Assembly: GCF_000002075.1 (NCBI RefSeq)
Contig: NW_004797524.1
Span: 857,762 to 921,761, forward strand
Direction of reading: 5' to 3'
DNA: 64,000 nt
From: Aplysia californica
Lineage: Eukaryota; Mollusca; Gastropoda; Aplysiida; Aplysiidae
This document shows, one piece after another, positions 61,673 to 64,000 of the stretch (position 1 is its first letter; each line of letters starts with the position of its first letter). The notes beneath the pieces were generated by a model, which saw only the letters and a list, made by a program, of their open reading frames with translations, ran no database searches and had not been told where the DNA came from. The position numbers and the translations under genes were made by a program.

Positions 61673-62104
61673 ACCTATTACATTTATTTTTTCACAAACA
61701 TTTTGTCTCGTTTGATTTCTTCACCTAGATCTATGTATCTTTCAATTACTGGCAATATTTAAAAGCAGGTTCCCCTTCCAAATTAATTGAACTTCCAGTG
61801 CTACCATAATTCAATTAATTTGTCATCGCACCATTGATAGAAGGCATACCAGGGAATAATGAATAGATCAGGGTGTCCAGCAATATTTCCTGAAAAAATG
61901 TACAACCTGGAAAAAAAATTTACTACCCAGCAAATCAAGTCCAACATCAGCTAAAAAAAGGGAGTTCATTTGCGCCACCAATAAGATTATATTATTATTA
62001 CATAATATATATGGAACAAAAAGAACACACAACAAAGTCCAGTCGACAAAATGGAGGATAGACAAGACAATCGCAAGCTTGCTCACCGCTAGATTTAGTT
62101 TTCG
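61673..62104. other. RPS14 intron, nothing recognised
   Basis: AT-rich; no feature was seen. Confidence 0.35.
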
Positions 62105-62400
62105 CAAGGTTTTTGCGGCGCTCGCAACGGCATAGGTCATAATATGAGCGGCAAGGGATGGATGTCAACAGAGAAGTCCAAACGGGAGATCAAGCTTCAA
62201 CTATCAATTAAGGTACCCCGTAAATAGTAGTTCACAAGAGTGACAAACATACAAAAGAAGTAGAGGAAATGAAGATAGTAAAGAAGAGGACAGAAAAAGC
62301 AGCAGTTCCCCCTATGTTGGTCCAGCACAGTATAAGCATGACATTGATAAATCAGCTCGTTAATTCTACTGTGCACAAGAACATGTTCTTCTGCCCTGGT
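62105..62400 (-). mobile_element. SINE-A copy in RPS14 intron
   Basis: The tail GGCGCTC...GAGCGGC at 62116-62151 is followed by ggatgtcaacagagaagtcc, aaaagcagcagttcccc and ttaattctactgtgcaca, all SINE-A body words in order. It is read on the minus strand and diverged. Confidence 0.78.
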
Positions 62401-63054
62401 GGAGATGGGAGGGGAGGGGGTAGATTTAGACCTAATGTGTACACTACAGGGTGACTGCCAAACCGGCTTCTCAATTTTCCAGGGCTATGTAATATAACAA
62501 CACACACGCGTAAAATATATCCAGTCAACAACATCTCAGTGTCGCACAGGGGTCTTCTTTGACTTAAGTATTTCAGTCTGTTACTAGCGTTATAATATTT
62601 TCCTCTCATTATTATATATTTTAAAAAAGATTCCTGCTTTGAGCGTTCGCAGTGGCCTTGAGAAAGAATTTCTACTGTCAAGAACCAGTCTGGGTGTCAT
62701 GACTCATATTATAAATGAGAAAGACAAAAATTATTGCTCAAACTAAAAGTAGAGCAATAATTTGAAGGGCTCAAGTAGACCTATTCAGTGTGAGAGGGGT
62801 AAGAATTGTGGGAGGGCATGAGGCAATGACACTGAAACTTTTTTTTTTAAACGAATTTACGACCTGGCTGGTCACCCTACCCTGTAGGCAATATCAGCAA
62901 AGAAAGTGAAAGGTACACAAGACAAAATAAGGTCACGCAACATTTTTGGGAGGGAATAAAGAAGCTTTAGCGAACGTGCCCTTACAGTCGAAAATAAGAG
63001 CTTGAGTCTACAAAAAAAAAAAAAACAAACAGCAGGTGCTAATTTTGGTAACAG
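62401..63054. other. RPS14 intron, nothing recognised
   Basis: No coding similarity or repeat boundary was seen. Confidence 0.35.
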
Positions 63055-63200
63055 TTAAATGGCACTTGCAAACACAAATAGGCCAAATAAGTGCTGGAGA
63101 CTGGAGGTATCAGTTATCAGTATCACTAGAGAGTAGCATAAACGGACGACAAGAACAGAATTAATTTTCTATAGTAAACCACACCTGAGAATTCAGGGGG
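63055..63200 (-). mobile_element. SINE-B copy in RPS14 intron
   Basis: The tail stem GGCACTT...AAGTGCT (63061-63096) is followed by ggagactggaggtatca and aaaccacacctgagaattc at the head side. It is diverged and read on the minus strand. Confidence 0.65.
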
Positions 63201-63338
63201 AAAACCCCCTACCAATTTAGGAGATAGCTATTTAGAACTCTGCAGTGGTGACGTGTGGAGAAATCACATAACTTTAAAACAAAAAGAAGGGCAACAAGCA
63301 CAAGCCCAAAAAGAAGAAGACAGATCAAATGTTTATAC

Positions 63339-63500
63339 CTGTTGCCACCAGTAGCCCTCAGTTTGATGTGAAGGGCAGTAATTCCCAGGGTCTTGCAACG
63401 TTCTGCAACATCCTGAGCTGCCAACATAGCAGCGTAAGGAGATGCCTCATCACGATCAGCCTTCACTTTCATGCCACCAGTCACACGGGCAATAGTTTCC
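63339..63500 (-). CDS. RPS14: Ribosomal protein uS11 (RPS14), exon with [13 protein letters not shown]
   Basis: A 162-nt minus-strand exon with acceptor tttttctccag and donor GTATAA. It encodes [20 protein letters not shown], then [20 protein letters not shown], then [13 protein letters not shown], the uS11 signature. The first base completes a Lys codon, so the start-codon exon(s) (about 50 residues) lie right of the window; none was found in 63501-64000. Confidence 0.97.
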
Positions 63501-64000
63501 CTGGAGAAAAACAAAACAAGACCATGAGCTATTTAATTAATAAAAGAAATTCAGTTGATACCCAAAGACTATTTCTATTCAGGTGCCAGGTCTGAAGCAG
63601 CCACATTATCAAAATATATGATTCCTTCCAGATCAGCTCCGTTTTGTTTTTTTTGTGTTGTTTGTACTAAGTCTGCACACACCAGCAAATACAGAGTTCA
63701 ATAAACAAGCCTAGAAAAAGAAGCCACCAGAATTGAGCTTTGAACCATCAGCCTAGATTCCCCTTTAGACAGACAGAAGTGGACAAACCCCAAAAAGACC
63801 AGATTAATGTGAGGGAAAATAAAACAATTTTTTAAAAAAGATCTCGTAACATTCCATAATTTACATTTCAATACAATAAGCAGAACTAAGATATTTGTAT
63901 GAACGGTTTATTTAAGCATAACTAGACGTATGTTATGAATAGTTTATTTATATATCTCCTGCATATAAATAGCTCTCTGGAACATGGGTTTACAAGGCAA
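63501..64000. other. RPS14 intron (right edge)
   Basis: Intron upstream of the RPS14 exon at 63339-63500. No exon carrying the RPS14 N-terminus was found here. Confidence 0.5.

Overview
The window is animal nuclear DNA. It has large introns with GT/AG junctions, three recognisable eukaryotic genes, and dense SINE, MITE and LINE debris. The repeat style and an EFA6 protein carrying an invertebrate-type N-terminal microtubule motif suggest a lophotrochozoan, most likely a gastropod mollusc. The species call is inference; the gene calls rest on protein homology recalled from known families. LAYOUT. (1) 158-5374, minus strand: four internal exons of sphingosine-1-phosphate lyase (SGPL1). They cover the membrane anchor and the run-up to the PLP domain; the catalytic exons lie beyond the left edge and the 5' end was not found. 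(2) About 5.4-18.3 kb: a gene-poor, repeat-rich stretch between the divergently transcribed SGPL1 and EFA6/PSD genes. It holds SINEs, a LINE relic, several inverted-repeat (MITE/foldback) elements, a repeat bearing ETS/YY1-like promoter motifs, a 100-N assembly gap flanked by a duplicated block, and one non-repeat promoter candidate near 12.68 kb. (3) 18,298-46,017, plus strand: a complete EFA6/PSD-type Arf6 exchange factor. Eleven exons were reconstructed with every splice phase checked. It encodes about 1058 aa (long form) or 1045 aa (short form) through two alternative C-termini. (4) About 46-58 kb: intergenic or 3' flank with nonautonomous pogo/Tigger-like DNA transposons, SINEs, and a LINE 3' fragment with a SINE nested in it. 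(5) 58,227-63,500, minus strand: the last three coding exons of ribosomal protein uS11 (RPS14); the first exon(s) lie beyond the right edge. Functionally the three genes are independent: lipid signalling in the ER, cortical Arf6/microtubule control, and the small ribosomal subunit. No operon or gene-cluster logic is visible. The most interesting material is the predicted microtubule-control N-terminus and split C-termini of EFA6; a SINE inserted 18 nt from an EFA6 splice acceptor; a hairpin tail shared, with paired changes, by unrelated SINE bodies; and pogo-like elements that keep one terminal repeat but carry different iterated subterminal motifs. I saw no CRISPR array, viral element or clearly new multi-gene system.
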